From: Pseudonocardia sp. N23
Lineage (GTDB): Bacteria > Actinomycetota > Actinomycetes > Mycobacteriales > Pseudonocardiaceae
Direction of reading: 5' to 3'
DNA: 64,000 bases
Assembly: GCF_002583555.1 (NCBI RefSeq)
Contig: NZ_BEGX01000052.1
Coordinates: 328,068 to 392,067 of the forward strand
Shown here: positions 8,716 to 18,432 of the stretch, in pieces
Numbering within the stretch: position 1 is the first letter of the stretch
Layout: each line of letters opens with the position of its first letter
Notes under the pieces: model-generated
What the model was told of the DNA's origin: nothing
The model's database searches: none
Seen by the model: the letters and a program-made list of their open reading frames with translations, nothing else
Made by a program: the position numbers and the translations under genes

Positions 8716-9963
8716 TCAGGCGGGCGGGACCTCGAAGGCCGCCAGCGCCGACTGCACCAGGACCCGGACGCCGACGGGCAGTGCGCGCTCGTCGAGGTCG
8801 AACGTCGGCTGGTGGATGTCGCGCATCGGGCCGACACCCGACCACACGCCGAGCCGTGCCATCGCGCCCGGCGCCTCCTCGAGGTACCAGGCGAAATCCT
8901 CGCCGCCGGAGGACTGCTCGGTGGTACTGGCCGCCTCGGGGCCGACCGAGGCGATCGTCGCCTCGCGCAGGATGCCCGCGCTCACGGCCTCGTTGACCAC
9001 CGGCGGGACGCCCCGGATGTGGTCGAGGACGTAGCCGACACCCGTCGGCGCCAGTACCGACGCCACGAGCGAGCGCAGCTTGGCCTCGACCTCGTTCCAC
9101 GTCGCGTGGTCGGCGGTGCGCAGCGTGCCGCGCAACGTGCCGCTGCGGGGGATGGCGTTGGCGGCGTGGCCGGCCTCGACCGCCCCCCACACCAGCACGG
9201 TTCCCGAACGCGGGTCGACCTGGCGGGTCAGCAGCAAGGGGAGCTGGGTGATGAGCAGGCCCATGGCCTGCACCAGGTCGGCCGTCAGATGAGGACGGGC
9301 CGTGTGGCCGCCGGGCGAGGTCAGCCGGATCTCGATGAGATCGCACGCCGAGGTGATCGGCCCGACGCGGGTGCCGACCTTGCCGACCTCCAGGCGCGGG
9401 TCGCAGTGCAGCGCGAAGATGCGCTCCACGCCCTCCATCGCGCCGTCGGCGACCATGTCGAGCGCGCCGCCGGGCTGGACCTCCTCGGCGTGCTGGAAGA
9501 CCAGCCGCACGCGCCCCGGCAACGACGGCGCGGCCGCGAGCGCGAGCCCGGCACCGAGCACCATCGCGGTGTGCGCGTCGTGCCCGCAGGCGTGCATGAC
9601 GCCCGGGACCGTCGACGCGAAGGGCAGCCCGGTGTCCTCCTGCAGCGGCAGCGCGTCGAGGTCGGCGCGCAGGCCGACACAACGGTCGCCGAACCCGACG
9701 TCGCACACGAGGCCGGTGCCGCCGGGGAGCGTGCGCGGCTCGAGCCCCGCGGCCATGAGCCGGCGGGCCACCATCTCGGTGGAGCGGCGCTCGGCGCGGC
9801 CGAGCTCCGGGAGTGAGTGCAGGGATCGGCGCCAGGCGACGACGTCGCCGCGGCGCGCGTCGAGCCACGCATCCAGCCAGTCAGGTCCGGTGCCGGCTCC
9901 GAGGTCGGTCACCGGGAGGTCACCGAGCGCCGCGAGTCCGGCGTCCGCCTCCAACAGCGTCAC
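8716..9963 (-). CDS. M20 family amidohydrolase (AmiA/AmiB-like)
   Basis: A 415-residue metal-dependent amidohydrolase or peptidase. Family features are GLRADLDALPLQE, the metal site ACGHDAHTAM, the catalytic Glu pair in HAEEVQPGGA, and a late SSGGEDFAWYL with metal ligands. GTG 9963 is the start. It would hydrolyse N-acyl or carbamoyl amino acids or related amides in the cytoplasm. In M. tuberculosis amiA1/amiB1 (Rv3305c/Rv3306c) lie beside deoD-pmmB, the same genes found downstream here, so the position supports orthology with that pair. Confidence 0.9.
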   Translation of the reverse strand: MTLLEADAGLAALGDLPVTDLGAGTGPDWLDAWLDARRGDVVAWRRSLHSLPELGRAERRSTEMVARRLMAAGLEPRTLPGGTGLVCDVGFGDRCVGLRADLDALPLQEDTGLPFASTVPGVMHACGHDAHTAMVLGAGLALAAAPSLPGRVRLVFQHAEEVQPGGALDMVADGAMEGVERIFALHCDPRLEVGKVGTRVGPITSACDLIEIRLTSPGGHTARPHLTADLVQAMGLLITQLPLLLTRQVDPRSGTVLVWGAVEAGHAANAIPRSGTLRGTLRTADHATWNEVEAKLRSLVASVLAPTGVGYVLDHIRGVPPVVNEAVSAGILREATIASVGPEAASTTEQSSGGEDFAWYLEEAPGAMARLGVWSGVGPMRDIHQPTFDLDERALPVGVRVLVQSALAAFEVPPA

Positions 9964-10382
9964 GCCTCATCACCGTCCCTCGGGTCCGTGTGCGCTCCGT
10001 GTGGAACGCCAGCCGTGTGAACCATCGACTCATAGTCCTCACCCGGTCGGCGGTTCACCAACGGAAAGTCGGCACGATGCCGAAATGCGCGGCGAGGGGT
10101 CGCCGGTCTGCTGCGGGCGGGCGAAGGGTCGCCGCTCGGCGACGCCGGCGACCGGATCCCGGGTGATCGTCCTCACCCACCACTGCATTCGGGCCGCTCA
10201 CCGCGCCGCGACGGCCGCGCCGACAGTTCGTCGCACCACAGGGACCGGCCGCCTGCCCGACGACCGGTGGGCCGGATGGATCCCTCGCGTACCGTCAGAC
10301 GGCTGTCACGGTGCGTCATCGGCCCGGCGGCCGATCGGGGGTTGCTCGTCCGGTGTCGGCGGGGTGCGGCGACAATGGGCGG
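9964..10382. other. Intergenic region of 419 bp, no gene seen
   Basis: Divergent region between the amidohydrolase and the kinase. Reading frames here lack conserved sequence, ribosome sites and the codon bias of the real genes. Two GGGTCGCCG tracts (around 10097 and 10128) are the only local repeat noticed. The kinase end carries a -10-like GACAAT at 10371-10376, 6 nt before its GTG. Confidence 0.5.
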
Positions 10383-12146
10383 GTGTCGAGCCCCGTAGAG
10401 GACGGCGAGCGTCGCGTCGGCGGCCGCTACACCCTGTCCGCGCAGCTCGGCAGTGGCGCGATGGGCACCGTGTGGCGCGGTTACGACGAGGTGCTGCGCC
10501 GTGCCGTCGCCATCAAGGAGCTCAAGGTCCCGCTCGGCATCCCCGAGCGTGAGGCGTTCGCGATGCGTGAGCGCATGCTGCGCGAGGCGCGCGCACTGGG
10601 CGGCCTGTCCAACCCGCACATCATCACCGTCTACGACGTGGTCGACGTCGACGGCGCGCCGCTCGTCGTGCTGGAGATGCTGCCGTCGCACAACCTGGCG
10701 ACGATGATCGGCGAGCAGGGCCGGCTCAACGCCCAGCAGGCCGCAGTCGTCGGCTACGCCACCGCGGGCGCGCTGCGGGCCGCGCACCGGGCCGGCATCA
10801 CGCACCGCGACGTCAAGCCCGGCAACGTCCTCGTCGCCGACGACGGCCGCGTCAAGCTCACCGACTTCGGCATCGCCCGCAACTCCGCCGACGCGCCGAT
10901 GACCACCGCCGGGCTCGTCCTCGGCTCCCCCGCCTACATCGCGCCGGAGGTCGCCGCGGGCGCGCCCGTCACCCCGGCCGCCGACCTGTGGGGCCTGGGG
11001 GCGACGCTGTTCGCCTCCATCGAGGGCCGCCCACCCTACGACGTGCGGGGCGATCCCGTCTCGACGATCACCGAGGTCGTCGACGGCGACGTGCCGCGTC
11101 CCCGCGACGCCGGCCCGGTGTCCGAGGTCATCGCGGCCCTGATGGTCAAGGACCCCTTGCAGCGCATGCCGCTCGACGAGGTCCGCAACCGGCTGCGGCC
11201 GTTGATCGCCGACCCGGACGACCCGCTGTACCCGGGGTCGCCCGACTCGCCGACGGTCTCCGCGGTGCCGGCGCACATCCGCGGGCCGGAGCCTGCGGAT
11301 GTGCCGGACCCCGCCCCGTCGACCGGGGTGCCGTTGCCCCGCCCGCGGGTGTCGGCGTCGGGTCCGATCCCGGCGGGGGGCTCCACGCCGCTCGCCGCGG
11401 CACCGGGCAGCTTCCCGGGCCTGCGACCGCCCCACGAGTCGGGCACGTTCGCCCGGCAGGGCGCCCTCGAGAGCAGTGGCCACGGGCCGGCCGCGCCGCC
11501 GCGGCCGGCCCCGGTCGCGACGACGGGCGTGCAGGCGTCACGCCGGCAGACGGCCGCGGTCGCCGCGACCCGCGAGATGCCGAGCTGGTGGGCGGCGCCG
11601 CTGGTCGTCGCCGGTGCCATCGTCGTCCTGCTCGGTGCCGCGGGCGGGTGGGCGGCGACGCGGTCGATCGCGGGGCAGTCGCCGATGTCGACGGTCACCG
11701 TCACGACCGACCGCGCGCCGATGGTGCCGCACACCGATCTGCTGGGCTTCTCCGTCGAGGTCCCGGAGACGTGGGCGCAGTACCGCTACGACGCCGCGGG
11801 GACCACCGGGGTCCGCTTCGTCAGCCCCGACGGCTCGGAGGAGCTGTCGGTGCAGCGCGGCTCGACCGCCGACGCGGTCCTCGGTGGGCTCACCGCCGAC
11901 GGGCTGGGCGTCGACACCGTGAGTGCCGACCCCGCCGCCCCGGTCGCGGGGACGTCGGCCGGCGTGCAGCAGACGGTGTACCGCACGACGTCGGGATCTC
12001 AGGACCGTACGACGTGGCTGCGGATCGTCCCCGGCACCGACGGGGTGTGGGAGCTGCGGCTGAGCATCCCGGGCGACTCGGCACAGACCACGTCCGCCGA
12101 CCTGTTCACCGCCATCGCGCGCGGGTTCACCGTCACCGGCGCCTGA
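10383..12146 (+). CDS. Membrane Ser/Thr protein kinase (Pkn type)
   Basis: A 587-residue kinase. The catalytic domain has the Gly loop [13 protein letters not shown] (Lys45), [10 protein letters not shown] (141-150), DFG (161-163) and APE (187-189), all intact. A Pro-rich juxtamembrane linker (about 285-400) is followed by one TM segment (about 404-426) and an outer domain of about 160 residues without PASTA repeats. The GTG start is chosen because residues just after it begin the kinase fold and GACAAT lies 6 nt upstream; an earlier ATG at 10311 would add an unconserved stretch. The outer domain ([15 protein letters not shown]) resembles small ligand-binding domains of actinobacterial kinases. 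Signal and targets are unknown. Confidence 0.93.
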   Translation: MSSPVEDGERRVGGRYTLSAQLGSGAMGTVWRGYDEVLRRAVAIKELKVPLGIPEREAFAMRERMLREARALGGLSNPHIITVYDVVDVDGAPLVVLEMLPSHNLATMIGEQGRLNAQQAAVVGYATAGALRAAHRAGITHRDVKPGNVLVADDGRVKLTDFGIARNSADAPMTTAGLVLGSPAYIAPEVAAGAPVTPAADLWGLGATLFASIEGRPPYDVRGDPVSTITEVVDGDVPRPRDAGPVSEVIAALMVKDPLQRMPLDEVRNRLRPLIADPDDPLYPGSPDSPTVSAVPAHIRGPEPADVPDPAPSTGVPLPRPRVSASGPIPAGGSTPLAAAPGSFPGLRPPHESGTFARQGALESSGHGPAAPPRPAPVATTGVQASRRQTAAVAATREMPSWWAAPLVVAGAIVVLLGAAGGWAATRSIAGQSPMSTVTVTTDRAPMVPHTDLLGFSVEVPETWAQYRYDAAGTTGVRFVSPDGSEELSVQRGSTADAVLGGLTADGLGVDTVSADPAAPVAGTSAGVQQTVYRTTSGSQDRTTWLRIVPGTDGVWELRLSIPGDSAQTTSADLFTAIARGFTVTGA

Positions 12147-12169
12147 CGGGCCCCCGGCCCACGTTGATC

Positions 12170-12175
12170 TACCCT
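12170..12175 (+). promoter_or_regulatory. -10 element, leaderless purine nucleoside phosphorylase transcript
   Basis: TACCCT fits TANNNT and lies exactly 6 nt before ATG 12182, with no Shine-Dalgarno between. This predicts a transcript that starts at or next to the start codon. Confidence 0.5.
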
Positions 12176-12181
12176 GCCTGC

Positions 12182-12985
12182 ATGGGCACCCCGGGCGATC
12201 CCGCCGCGCAGGCGCAGGCCGCGGCCGCGGCGCTGGCGACGGCGACCGGGGTCGGGTCACACGACGTCGCGCTCGTCCTCGGGTCGGGCTGGCGGCCCGC
12301 GGCCGACCTCGTCGGCCCGCCGGACGCCGAGATCGGCATGGCCGACCTCCCCGGGTTCGTGCCACCGACGGCCGCGGGGCACGCCGGCACGGTCCGCTCG
12401 GTCGACGTCGACGGGCGCCGCGCGCTGGTGATGCTGGGCCGCACCCACCTCTACGAGGGCCACGGGGTCGACGCCGTCGTGCACGGTGTTCGGACGGCGG
12501 TCGCCGCCGGCTGCCGCACGGTGCTGCTCACCAACGCGGCGGGCGGGATCCGCGAGGGAATGGCCGTCGGCGACGCCGTCATCGTCTCCGACCACATCAA
12601 CATGACGGCCCGGTCCCCGCTGGTCGGAGCCCGTTTCGTCGACCTGACGACGTTGTACTCACCGCGGCTGCGCGCGCTGGCCCGGGCATTGGCGCCCGGG
12701 GTGGGCGAAGGCGTCTACGCAGGCCTGCCGGGCCCGCACTTCGAGACGCCCGCCGAGATCCGGATGCTGCGCACGGTGGGCGCCGACCTCGTCGGGATGT
12801 CCACGGTGCTGGAGGCCATCGCCGCGACCGCGGAGGGCGCCGAGGTGTTCGCGCTGTCGCTGGTGACGAACCTGGCCGCCGGCATGTCCGGTGAGCCGCT
12901 GAACCACGAGGAGGTCCTCGCCGCGGGCGACGCGGCCGCCACCCGCACAGGCCCGTTGCTGCGCGAGCTGATCTCCCGCTCGTGA
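12182..12985 (+). CDS. punA: Purine nucleoside phosphorylase
   Basis: A 267-residue trimeric-type PNP that splits (deoxy)inosine or guanosine with phosphate into base and (deoxy)ribose-1-phosphate. Family motifs are [42 protein letters not shown] and GMSTVLEA. It is followed with a 4-bp overlap (GTGA) by a phosphohexomutase gene, the same pairing as deoD-pmmB (Rv3307-Rv3308) in M. tuberculosis. The sugar phosphate released may thus be handled by the coupled mutase. Start at ATG 12182 fits the leaderless -10 placement. Confidence 0.95.
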   Translation: MGTPGDPAAQAQAAAAALATATGVGSHDVALVLGSGWRPAADLVGPPDAEIGMADLPGFVPPTAAGHAGTVRSVDVDGRRALVMLGRTHLYEGHGVDAVVHGVRTAVAAGCRTVLLTNAAGGIREGMAVGDAVIVSDHINMTARSPLVGARFVDLTTLYSPRLRALARALAPGVGEGVYAGLPGPHFETPAEIRMLRTVGADLVGMSTVLEAIAATAEGAEVFALSLVTNLAAGMSGEPLNHEEVLAAGDAAATRTGPLLRELISRS

Positions 12986-14562
12986 CCCCGCGGGCCGTGC
13001 GCGACGCGGCGATGCGCTGGATCGCCGACGACCCCGACCCCGCCACCCGGGCGTCGCTGCAGCAGCTGGTCGCCTCGGCGATGGCCGGTGTGCCCGGCGC
13101 CGACGACGAGCTGGCCGACCTGATGCGGTCGCCGCTGCGGTTCGGCACCGCGGGGCTGCGCGGGCCGGTGCGCGCGGGGCCCGCGGGGATGAACGTGGCC
13201 GTCGTCGTACGCACCACGGCGGCGCTGGCCGAGTGGTTGCGGCGCAACGGCCACGGCGGTGGGACGGTCGTCGTGGGGCGGGACGCCCGGCACGGGTCGG
13301 TCGCGTTCGCGGCGGCGGTGGCCGGGGTGCTCGGCGCGGCGGGGTTCGACGCCGTCGCGCTGCCCGGCGCGAGCCCGACACCGCTGCTGGCGTTCGCGGT
13401 GCGGCACCTGGGAGCGGTGGCCGGGGTGCAGGTGACGGCGTCGCACAACCCGGCGTCGGACAACGGGTACAAGGTCTACCTCGGCGACGGCGCGCAGCTC
13501 GTCCCGCCCGTGGACACGCAGATCGAGGAGCTGGCCGCGGCGGCGGGCGCGGCCGTCGCGATCCGCGCCGACGGACCCGTCCGCTCGGCTGACCCGCTGC
13601 CCGAGTACCTGGAGCGCGTCGCCGCCCTGCCCAGGGGTGCTGCGCGGGGGCTGCGGATCGCGCTCACCCCGCTGCACGGCGTCGGCGGCGCGGCGGCCGT
13701 GCAGGCGCTCGCTCTGGCCGGGTTCACCGACGTCCACGTCGTCGCGGCGCAGGCCGTGCCCGACCCCGACTTCCCGACGGTCGGCTCCCCCAACCCCGAG
13801 CATCCCGGCACCACGGACGCGCTGCTCGCGCTGGCCGCCGACGTGGACGCCGACCTCGCCGTCGCGCTGGACCCGGACGCCGACAGGTGCGCGCTCGGCG
13901 TCGCGGAGCCGGCCGGGTGGCGGATGCTGAGCGGCGACGAGACCGGCGCCGTGCTGGGCGAGCATCTGCTGCGCACCGGCCGGCACCCCGACCCGCTGGT
14001 CGCCACGACGGTCGTGTCGTCGTCGATGCTGCGGGCCGTCGCGTCGGCGCGCGGGGCCCGGTTCGCCGAGACGCTCACCGGGTTCAAGTGGATCGTCCGC
14101 GCCGGTGCGGGGCTCGTCTACGGCTACGAGGAGGCGCTGGGGTACTGCGTCGACCCGGACGCGGTGCGCGACAAGGACGGGATCGCCACGACCGTCGTCG
14201 CCGCCGACCTGGCCGCGACGCTGCGGGCCACCGGGTCGTCGCTGCCCGCACGGCTCGACGAGCTGGCCGCCACGTACGGCGTGCACGCGACCGCGCAGGT
14301 CACGGTCCCGTTCACCGGTGGCGGGCTGCCTGCGGTGTTCTCCACGCCGCCCGGGGGCTGGGACGTCGAGCGGCCGGCTCCCGATGTACTGGTCCTCCGC
14401 CGGGGGGCAGCGCGGGTCGTCGTGCGGCCGTCGGGCACCGAGCCGATCCTGAAGACGTACCTGGAGGTCGTCGAGGAACCGGGTCCCGACGTCACCGCGG
14501 CCCGGGCGCGTGCGTCCGCGCAGCTGGAGGCGCTGGCGACCGAGACCCGTGAGTGGCGGTAG
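12982..14562 (+). CDS. Phosphomannomutase/phosphoglucomutase family (PmmB-like)
   Basis: A 526-residue alpha-D-phosphohexomutase. The four signature regions are visible: phosphoserine loop [15 protein letters not shown], metal site DPDADRC, sugar loop around [11 protein letters not shown], and phosphate loop RPSGTEP. GTG start overlaps the PNP stop. The family interconverts 1- and 6- (or 5-) phosphosugars. Genomic pairing with PNP suggests it acts as a phosphopentomutase on (deoxy)ribose-1-phosphate, though PmmB-type annotation stays open. Its last codons and TAG lie inside the left arm of the hairpin at 14549-14588. Confidence 0.92.
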   Translation: MTPRAVRDAAMRWIADDPDPATRASLQQLVASAMAGVPGADDELADLMRSPLRFGTAGLRGPVRAGPAGMNVAVVVRTTAALAEWLRRNGHGGGTVVVGRDARHGSVAFAAAVAGVLGAAGFDAVALPGASPTPLLAFAVRHLGAVAGVQVTASHNPASDNGYKVYLGDGAQLVPPVDTQIEELAAAAGAAVAIRADGPVRSADPLPEYLERVAALPRGAARGLRIALTPLHGVGGAAAVQALALAGFTDVHVVAAQAVPDPDFPTVGSPNPEHPGTTDALLALAADVDADLAVALDPDADRCALGVAEPAGWRMLSGDETGAVLGEHLLRTGRHPDPLVATTVVSSSMLRAVASARGARFAETLTGFKWIVRAGAGLVYGYEEALGYCVDPDAVRDKDGIATTVVAADLAATLRATGSSLPARLDELAATYGVHATAQVTVPFTGGGLPAVFSTPPGGWDVERPAPDVLVLRRGAARVVVRPSGTEPILKTYLEVVEEPGPDVTAARARASAQLEALATETREWR

Positions 14563-14588
14563 TCGCCCCGGCGACCATCGCCGCTCAC
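14549..14588. terminator. Palindromic hairpin over the stop codon, bidirectional terminator
   Basis: GTGAGTGGCGGTAGTCGCC (14549-14567) pairs with 14570-14588 in a 19-bp stem with two G-U pairs, one mismatch and a 2-nt loop. The mutase TAG (14560-14562) lies inside the left arm. It separates convergent genes. The arm closely matches the hairpin at 31091-31130, so it is a dispersed element and not only a chance terminator. Confidence 0.75.
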
Positions 14589-14593
14589 AGCGG

Positions 14594-15340
14594 TCAGGCT
14601 GCGGCGCGGGTGTCCAGCCACTGCCGGATCTCGCCGTCGAACATCGCGGCGATCCGCACGTAGCCCGCGGTGTTGGGGTGCAGGCCGTCGTGGAGCTGGC
14701 CGGGCGCCAGGAGCGTCGAGGTGTCCAGGAAGTCGACCGAGTGGCCCTGGATCCGGTACTTCCCGACGATGACCGGCGTGAGCGCGGCGAGCCTGTCGCG
14801 GGCGGTGCGGGCCTTGGGCAGCGGCGCCCACACCCCGGCCACGATCACGTGCGCGTGCGGGGCTGCGGCGACGACCTTGCCGATCACGTCGTCGAGACGC
14901 CGTGCGGTGAGCTCGCCGGACACCCCCTGGCCGAGGTCGTTCGTGCCGGCGTGCAGGATGACGACGTCGGGCTGCGCGGCGCGCACCCAGGCGTCGACCT
15001 TCGGGGCGAGCATGGCCAACGTCCAGCCCGAGTGGCCCTCGTTGTCCCTGTCCTGCAGCCACGACGGGCCCGACCGCAGCGAGCCCACGTAGTCGACGTT
15101 GATCGCGTCGCGCTGCAGCATCCGGTACAGCGGGCCGCGATACCCCGCCGTCGACGGGCTGCCGATCCCCTCGGTGCTCGACGCCCCCAGCGGCATGACG
15201 CGCAGCGGGACGACAGGCTTGGCCGTGGCGATCCGGACCCCCACCGGTTCGTCGCCGGAGTGGTCGGCCGGCAGCAGGACCCCCACCACCAGGATCGCGA
15301 TGAGCCCGAGCACCAGCCGGACCCTGTTCCTGACCTTCAC
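14594..15340 (-). CDS. Exported SGNH/GDSL hydrolase
   Basis: A 248-residue lipase/esterase-like protein. A basic N-terminus and one hydrophobic segment (about residues 8-24) indicate a signal anchor or signal peptide. SGNH blocks are visible: PLGASSTEG with Ser54 (block I), Gly in block II, GTND (block III), and DGLHPN with catalytic Asp and His (block V). It would hydrolyse an ester outside the membrane, possibly on lipid or polysaccharide acyl groups. GTG 15340 start has a GGGGGAT-like site upstream. Convergent with the mutase. Substrate not evident. Confidence 0.88.
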   Translation of the reverse strand: MKVRNRVRLVLGLIAILVVGVLLPADHSGDEPVGVRIATAKPVVPLRVMPLGASSTEGIGSPSTAGYRGPLYRMLQRDAINVDYVGSLRSGPSWLQDRDNEGHSGWTLAMLAPKVDAWVRAAQPDVVILHAGTNDLGQGVSGELTARRLDDVIGKVVAAAPHAHVIVAGVWAPLPKARTARDRLAALTPVIVGKYRIQGHSVDFLDTSTLLAPGQLHDGLHPNTAGYVRIAAMFDGEIRQWLDTRAAA

Positions 15341-15467
15341 CGCATCCCCCGATTCGCGGCAGCCGTCGCGCGGCTCCCGCGGGATCTCGCGCGCCGGGAC
15401 GCATGCGTTACGCGCAGGTCACGCGGGGGGCGGCGTGCCAGGACGAGCGACAGGAAACGGTGGTGCG

Positions 15468-15473
15468 TAGCGT
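15468..15473 (+). promoter_or_regulatory. -10 element of leaderless tetR gene
   Basis: TAGCGT lies 6 nt before ATG 15480, and GGCGGG fills the gap. Same arrangement as at other starts in this window. Confidence 0.5.
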
Positions 15474-15479
15474 GGCGGG

Positions 15480-16079
15480 ATGCCGCGTCCGAAGGTGCAC
15501 GACGAGGCGCTCCGCGCCCGGCTGCTCGAACAGGCGGGCGAGACGCTGTCCACGCAGGGTCTCGACGCACTCAGCCTGCGCAGGCTGGCCGCCGACGCCG
15601 ACACCTCCACCACGGCCGTCTACTCGCTCTTCGGCGGCAAGCCCGCGCTGCTCACCGCGCTGGTCGACGAGGCGTTCCGCCGCCTCGCCGCGCACCTGGA
15701 GCGGGTGCGCACCACCGACGACCCGGTCGAGGATCTCGTCGCCCTGGGGCTGGCGTACCGCGACAGCGCGCTGGCCGACCCACGCCTCTACGACGTCATG
15801 TTCGGCGCGCCGGTCGACGCGCCGGCGCCCGGCGTCCGGGAGGGCGACCGGTCGTCGGCGCAGGCGTTCGCGCCGCTGCGCCGGGCCGCCGACCGGGCCG
15901 CCGCCGCGGGCCGGCTGCGCCCGGGTGCCGAGCCGGAGACGGTCACGCTGGCGGTCTGGGCGACCCTGCACGGGCTCACGTCGGCGGAGCTGCGCGGCGT
16001 CGGCCCGGGGTGCGCCGACGACGTGAAGGTCGTCTTCGAGACGGTGTTGCGCGCCACCGTGGCCGGCTGGGGCGGTTGA
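15480..16079 (+). CDS. TetR family regulator
   Basis: A 199-residue TetR protein with N-terminal HTH (SLRRLAADADTSTTAVYSLFGGKPALL in parts) and a WHG-type C-terminal domain common in actinobacteria (PLRRAADRAAAAGRL, then LAVWATLHGLTSAEL). It is divergent from the SGNH hydrolase across 139 bp and convergent with upp, so the SGNH gene is the most likely target besides itself. No clear palindromic operator was seen in the short upstream region. Ligand unknown. Confidence 0.9.
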   Translation: MPRPKVHDEALRARLLEQAGETLSTQGLDALSLRRLAADADTSTTAVYSLFGGKPALLTALVDEAFRRLAAHLERVRTTDDPVEDLVALGLAYRDSALADPRLYDVMFGAPVDAPAPGVREGDRSSAQAFAPLRRAADRAAAAGRLRPGAEPETVTLAVWATLHGLTSAELRGVGPGCADDVKVVFETVLRATVAGWGG

Positions 16080-16097
16080 GCGTCCGGCTCAGCCGCC
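16071..16097. terminator. Bidirectional terminator between tetR and upp
   Basis: GGCGGTTGAG (16071-16080) pairs with CTCAGCCGCC (16088-16097) in a 10-bp stem with one G-U pair and a 7-nt loop. It overlaps the stop codons of both convergent genes, which lie only 9 bp apart. Confidence 0.6.
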
Positions 16098-16715
16098 GGT
16101 CCCGAACTGACGGTCCCCGGCGTCACCGAGGCCCGGGAGGATGAACGCGCGGTCGTCGAGACGCTCGTCGACGCATCCGACGACCAGCCGGATCGTCGGC
16201 GCCTCCGCCTCGAGCCGGGCGACCCCCTCCGGCGCCGCGAGCACGCAGACGACGGTCACGTCGGTGGCGCCGCGAGCGGTGAGCAGGCCCAGCACGTGGA
16301 CGAGCGAGCCGCCCGTCGCGAGCATCGGGTCGAGCACCAGCACCGGTGTCGCGGCCAGCGACTCGGGCAGCGACGTCAGATACGGCAGCGGCTGGTGGGT
16401 CACCTCGTCGCGGGCCACGCCGACGTACCCGGTGGCCGACTCCGGCAGCAGCGTCCGGGCCGCCTCCGTCATGCCCAGCCCCGCGCGCAGCACCGGGACC
16501 ACGAGCGGTGGCGCCGCCACGGTCCAGCCGGCCGTCTCCGTCAGCGGCGTCGACACCGTGCCGGTGCGCAACGGGAGGTCACGCGTCGCCTCGTAGACGA
16601 GCATCAGGCTCAGCTCGTGCAGGGCCGCGCGGAACGCGGCGTCGCCGGTGTCGCGGTCGCGCAGCACGGTGAGCCGCGCGGCGGCCAGCGGATGATCGAC
16701 GACCCGGACGTCCAT
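16089..16715 (-). CDS. upp: Uracil phosphoribosyltransferase
   Basis: A 208-residue enzyme that converts uracil and PRPP to UMP. Motifs are [30 protein letters not shown], the PRPP-binding loop [13 protein letters not shown] and the uracil-contacting C-terminus [12 protein letters not shown] in variant form ([12 protein letters not shown]). ATG 16715 gives the usual family start (VxDHPL near the N-terminus); the longer frame adds unconserved residues. Near PNP and the mutase, as Rv3309c is in M. tuberculosis, and part of the salvage group that ends with add. Confidence 0.95.
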   Translation of the reverse strand: MDVRVVDHPLAAARLTVLRDRDTGDAAFRAALHELSLMLVYEATRDLPLRTGTVSTPLTETAGWTVAAPPLVVPVLRAGLGMTEAARTLLPESATGYVGVARDEVTHQPLPYLTSLPESLAATPVLVLDPMLATGGSLVHVLGLLTARGATDVTVVCVLAAPEGVARLEAEAPTIRLVVGCVDERLDDRAFILPGLGDAGDRQFGTGG

Positions 16716-16745
16716 GACCGGGGAGGCTAGCGGTCGGCCGGCCAC

Positions 16746-17663
16746 TCACAGGGTGCGCACCAGGTCCACGACGACCGCCGCGAGCGCGGGCCCGGCGTCC
16801 TCCTGCAGGAAGTGGCCGGCGCCGGTGATCGTCGGGTGCTCCCGGCCCGCCGCGCCCGGCATCGTCGCGCGCAGCACCGGTTCCATCGACGCGGTGATCG
16901 GGTCGCCGTCGCTGAAGGCGCAGACGAACGGCACGTCGAGGGTCCGCAGCACCTCCCAGGCCGCGCGGTTGGCCTCGGTCGCCGGGTCGTCGGGCCGGGT
17001 GGGGACGATCAGCGGCATCGCCCGCGGCCCGGCCATGTACGCCTGGTCGGGGAAGGGGGCGTCGTAGGCCGCGCGGACGTCGTCGGTGAACGGGGTGCGG
17101 CAGCCGGACTGCACGAGCCGCGCCACGTCGAGGCGCCCGGCCGCCCCCGACCTCTCGACGGCCCTGCGGAACTGCCACCAGACCTCGGGCATGTCGTGGT
17201 CGCCCGTCGGCATGCCGGTGTTGGCCGCGACGACGCCCGCGAAGCGGTCCGGGTCGGCCGCGAGCAGCCGCAGCCCGATCAGCCCACCCCAGTCCTGCCC
17301 GACGAGCGTGACGTCGCGGAGGTCGAGCACGTCCGCGACCAGCGCGCGGGTCCACTCGACGTGCCTGGCGTAGCTGTGGTCGGCGATCCCGGTGGGCTTG
17401 TCGGAGCGGCCGAACCCGACGAGGTCGGGCGCGACCGCCCGCAGGCCCGCGGCCGCGAGCACCGGGATCATCGTCCGGTACAGGAACGACCAGCTCGGCT
17501 CGCCGTGCAGCAGCAGGACGACAGGCCCGTCGGCGGGGCCGTCCTCGACCCACGCCATCCGCAGCGTGCCGCCGTCGCCGTCCGGGACGTCGGTGTGGTG
17601 CGGCGGGTACGGGAAGCCGGGGAGGTCGCCGAAACGGTCGTCGGGGGTGCGGAGGACGCGCAT
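16746..17663 (-). CDS. Haloalkane dehalogenase-like alpha/beta hydrolase
   Basis: A 305-residue alpha/beta hydrolase of haloalkane dehalogenase subfamily I type. HGEPSWSF (53-60) supplies oxyanion residues. The nucleophile is Asp124 in VGQDWGG, with the adjacent Trp that stabilises halide. The catalytic His is in GAGHFLQE (about 284). An Asp rather than Ser nucleophile with a following Trp separates it from epoxide hydrolases and esterases. It would turn haloalkanes to alcohols. ATG 17663 is chosen because residues just after it already match the family N-terminus. Natural substrate unknown, and close homologues are often annotated only from motifs. Confidence 0.87.
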   Translation of the reverse strand: MRVLRTPDDRFGDLPGFPYPPHHTDVPDGDGGTLRMAWVEDGPADGPVVLLLHGEPSWSFLYRTMIPVLAAAGLRAVAPDLVGFGRSDKPTGIADHSYARHVEWTRALVADVLDLRDVTLVGQDWGGLIGLRLLAADPDRFAGVVAANTGMPTGDHDMPEVWWQFRRAVERSGAAGRLDVARLVQSGCRTPFTDDVRAAYDAPFPDQAYMAGPRAMPLIVPTRPDDPATEANRAAWEVLRTLDVPFVCAFSDGDPITASMEPVLRATMPGAAGREHPTITGAGHFLQEDAGPALAAVVVDLVRTL

Positions 17664-18068
17664 GGCCCGATCCTGCCCCCACCGGGGCCGCAGCGGGCCG
17701 TGGACGGGCTGCGAGGTCGTGGACCGTTCAAGCACCACGTGCCGTGATCACGACGGCACCCCGAGGATGGCGCCACGATCCCGGGCGGCCCTGCCGCCGC
17801 CGCACGGGGCGCCCGGACAGGACACGCTCCGTCGCCGCGCGAACCCCGGCGGGGCGTGACCGGCGCCACCGACGCGCACCGTGACCGACCGCGCCGTGGA
17901 TTCCGGCGGGATCCACCGTCGATTCCGGTTCGTGAGCACTCCGTCCCCACTTCTGCACGATCCGTGTCCAAGCTGGGGAATCACCTGACCCGAACGGGTG
18001 GTAAGCCCGGAACGGTGTCACGCCAGAGCCTCCGCCGACGCTGTACTAGATGACTAGGAGGTGATCCG
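17664..18068. other. Intergenic region of 405 bp with small dyads
   Basis: No convincing gene. It holds GTGCCGT/ACGGCAC (7-bp arms near 17741-17761) and ACCCG/CGGGT around 17990-18001 within a GGGGAATCACC context. TACTAG at 18044-18049 could be a -10 for the small gene at 18069. A structured leader is possible, but no known riboswitch class could be matched. Confidence 0.4.
18056..18067 (+). promoter_or_regulatory. Twelve-nucleotide full-length Shine-Dalgarno
   Basis: AGGAGGTGATCC is complementary to the entire conserved 16S rRNA tail GGATCACCTCCT. The core lies 7 nt before GTG 18069, which fixes that start. Most genes in this window have weak or no ribosome site. Confidence 0.8.
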
Positions 18069-18305
18069 GTGCCGGAGAACTCGACTTCCGACGAGGCGAC
18101 GTTGGTCGCTGCTGCCGAGAAGCTCACGCAGTGCGACGGATACGTCGTGCTCGCTGTGGACCCGCAGACAGGCGAGGTCGACGCGCACGGCCCGTTCGAC
18201 GGGCTGACCGCGACGATCAAGGCCGACCAGCTCCGCCGCGACTTCGACCGCGGCGGTCTGGAGGACGTGACCGTGGGCGTCGTCCGTCTGCACAGCACCA
18301 CCTGA
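18069..18305 (+). CDS. Small conserved-type hypothetical protein
   Basis: A 78-residue acidic soluble protein beginning VPENSTSDEATL, with no signal peptide or TM segment. It contains an alternating pattern (GYVVLAVDPQTGEVDAHGPF, then VTVGVVRLH) that looks like a small alpha/beta or beta-rich fold. GTG start is fixed by the exceptionally strong ribosome site just upstream. High third-position GC supports real coding. It stands alone: the dehalogenase gene is divergent and the next downstream gene starts about 250 bp later. I do not recognise the family. The strong translation signal suggests an abundant protein. Confidence 0.75.
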   Translation: MPENSTSDEATLVAAAEKLTQCDGYVVLAVDPQTGEVDAHGPFDGLTATIKADQLRRDFDRGGLEDVTVGVVRLHSTT

Positions 18306-18419
18306 GCCGTCCCCGCGGTTGCTCCACCCCGCTCCACCACCGGTTCGCACACGCGGGCCGCTCGGCGCACCAGGGACGCGCCGGGCGGCGGACCACCGGC
18401 CCCATCGGGCCGGCCGTCC

Positions 18420-18425
18420 TAGACT
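18420..18425 (+). promoter_or_regulatory. -10 element before a small leaderless ORF
   Basis: TAGACT lies 7 nt before GTG 18433, the spacing expected for a leaderless transcript. It is the only good promoter for the hydrolase gene that follows. Confidence 0.45.
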
Positions 18426-18432
18426 CGCCCGT

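Noticed and set aside
17664-18068. Possible riboswitch (c-di-AMP or other) upstream of the 78-residue gene
   Set aside because: GGGGAATCACC and small dyads are suggestive, but the conserved cores of known classes could not be matched, and the downstream gene is not a typical target.
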